DNA of 5,593 nucleotides from Syntrophomonadaceae bacterium. GTDB lineage: Bacteria; Bacillota; Syntrophomonadia; Syntrophomonadales; Syntrophomonadaceae. The stretch is from positions 1-5,593 of the forward strand of contig JAAYJY010000094.1 of assembly GCA_012522705.1 (NCBI GenBank). Direction: 5' to 3'. Made by a program: the position numbers and the translations under genes. The notes below the pieces were generated by a model. That model worked only from the letters and a program-made list of their open reading frames with translations. It was not told the DNA's origin and did not search any database. Of this stretch, positions 5,565 through 5,593 are shown piece by piece. Position 1 is the first letter of the stretch. Every line of letters starts with the position of its first letter.

Positions 5565-5593
5565 CAAATGCGGTCCCCTTCGTAGTAATCCAA
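5564..5593 (-). CDS. hypA: Probable HypA C-terminal end (partial)
   Basis: The last nine codons of a frame entering from the window edge read L-D-Y-Y-E-G-D-R-I followed by TGA (5566-5564). The stop shares its A with the ATG of hypB (TGATG), an arrangement typical of translationally coupled genes. HypA, the zinc- and nickel-binding partner of HypB in nickel delivery, commonly lies directly upstream of hypB, and many HypA proteins end in a short acidic, aromatic strand like this one. The identity is inferred from position and this short tail only. No zinc-binding cysteines are visible because the rest of the gene is outside the window. Confidence 0.45.
   Translation of the reverse strand: MDYYEGDRI

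Overview
All recognisable genes lie on the minus strand. They form one locus for a membrane-bound, group 1-type [NiFe] uptake hydrogenase and its maturation proteins. In transcription order (high to low coordinates) these are: the last codons of a gene that is probably hypA (5593-5564), hypB (5564-4902), the Tat-exported small subunit (4804-3740), the large subunit (3740-2295), a four-helix b-type cytochrome (2282-1626), the HyaD/HybD-type endopeptidase (1609-1145), a 232-base gap, and the first 304 residues of hypF (912 to the window edge). There are no mobile elements, tRNA or rRNA genes, or CRISPR repeats.

The standout is the large subunit. Its frame is interrupted by one TGA (3551-3549), and that codon falls exactly on the second cysteine of the N-terminal nickel motif, so the motif reads R-V-C-G-V-(UGA)-P-I-S-H. 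The same frame continues with fully conserved hydrogenase sequence through the C-terminal D-P-C-L-A-C-A-I-H motif and a 15-residue removable tail. The simplest reading is one 481-residue selenoprotein with selenocysteine at position 64. In the well-known [NiFeSe] hydrogenases, selenocysteine replaces the first cysteine of the C-terminal motif, a terminal nickel ligand. Here that residue is an ordinary cysteine, and the proposed Sec would sit at a position that bridges Ni and Fe. A weak bSECIS-like hairpin follows the UGA. The small subunit carries cysteine in place of the usual proline at its medial cluster, a trait shared with [NiFeSe] enzymes, which predicts a [4Fe-4S] medial cluster.

Expected working: electrons from H2 oxidised at the periplasmic or extracellular face pass through three Fe-S clusters of the small subunit to the haem b of the cytochrome and on to the quinone pool. 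HypF and its partners make the cyanide ligands, HypA/HypB supply nickel, and the endopeptidase trims the large-subunit tail after metal insertion. Gene spacing is tight: TGATG and TAATG junctions, then 12- and 16-base gaps.

Organism: an anaerobe that would need selenocysteine machinery. Strong purine-rich ribosome sites and the use of TTG and GTG starts suggest a Firmicutes/Clostridia-like anaerobe (Peptococcaceae or Moorella type), but a deltaproteobacterium or another anaerobic phylum cannot be excluded from this window.
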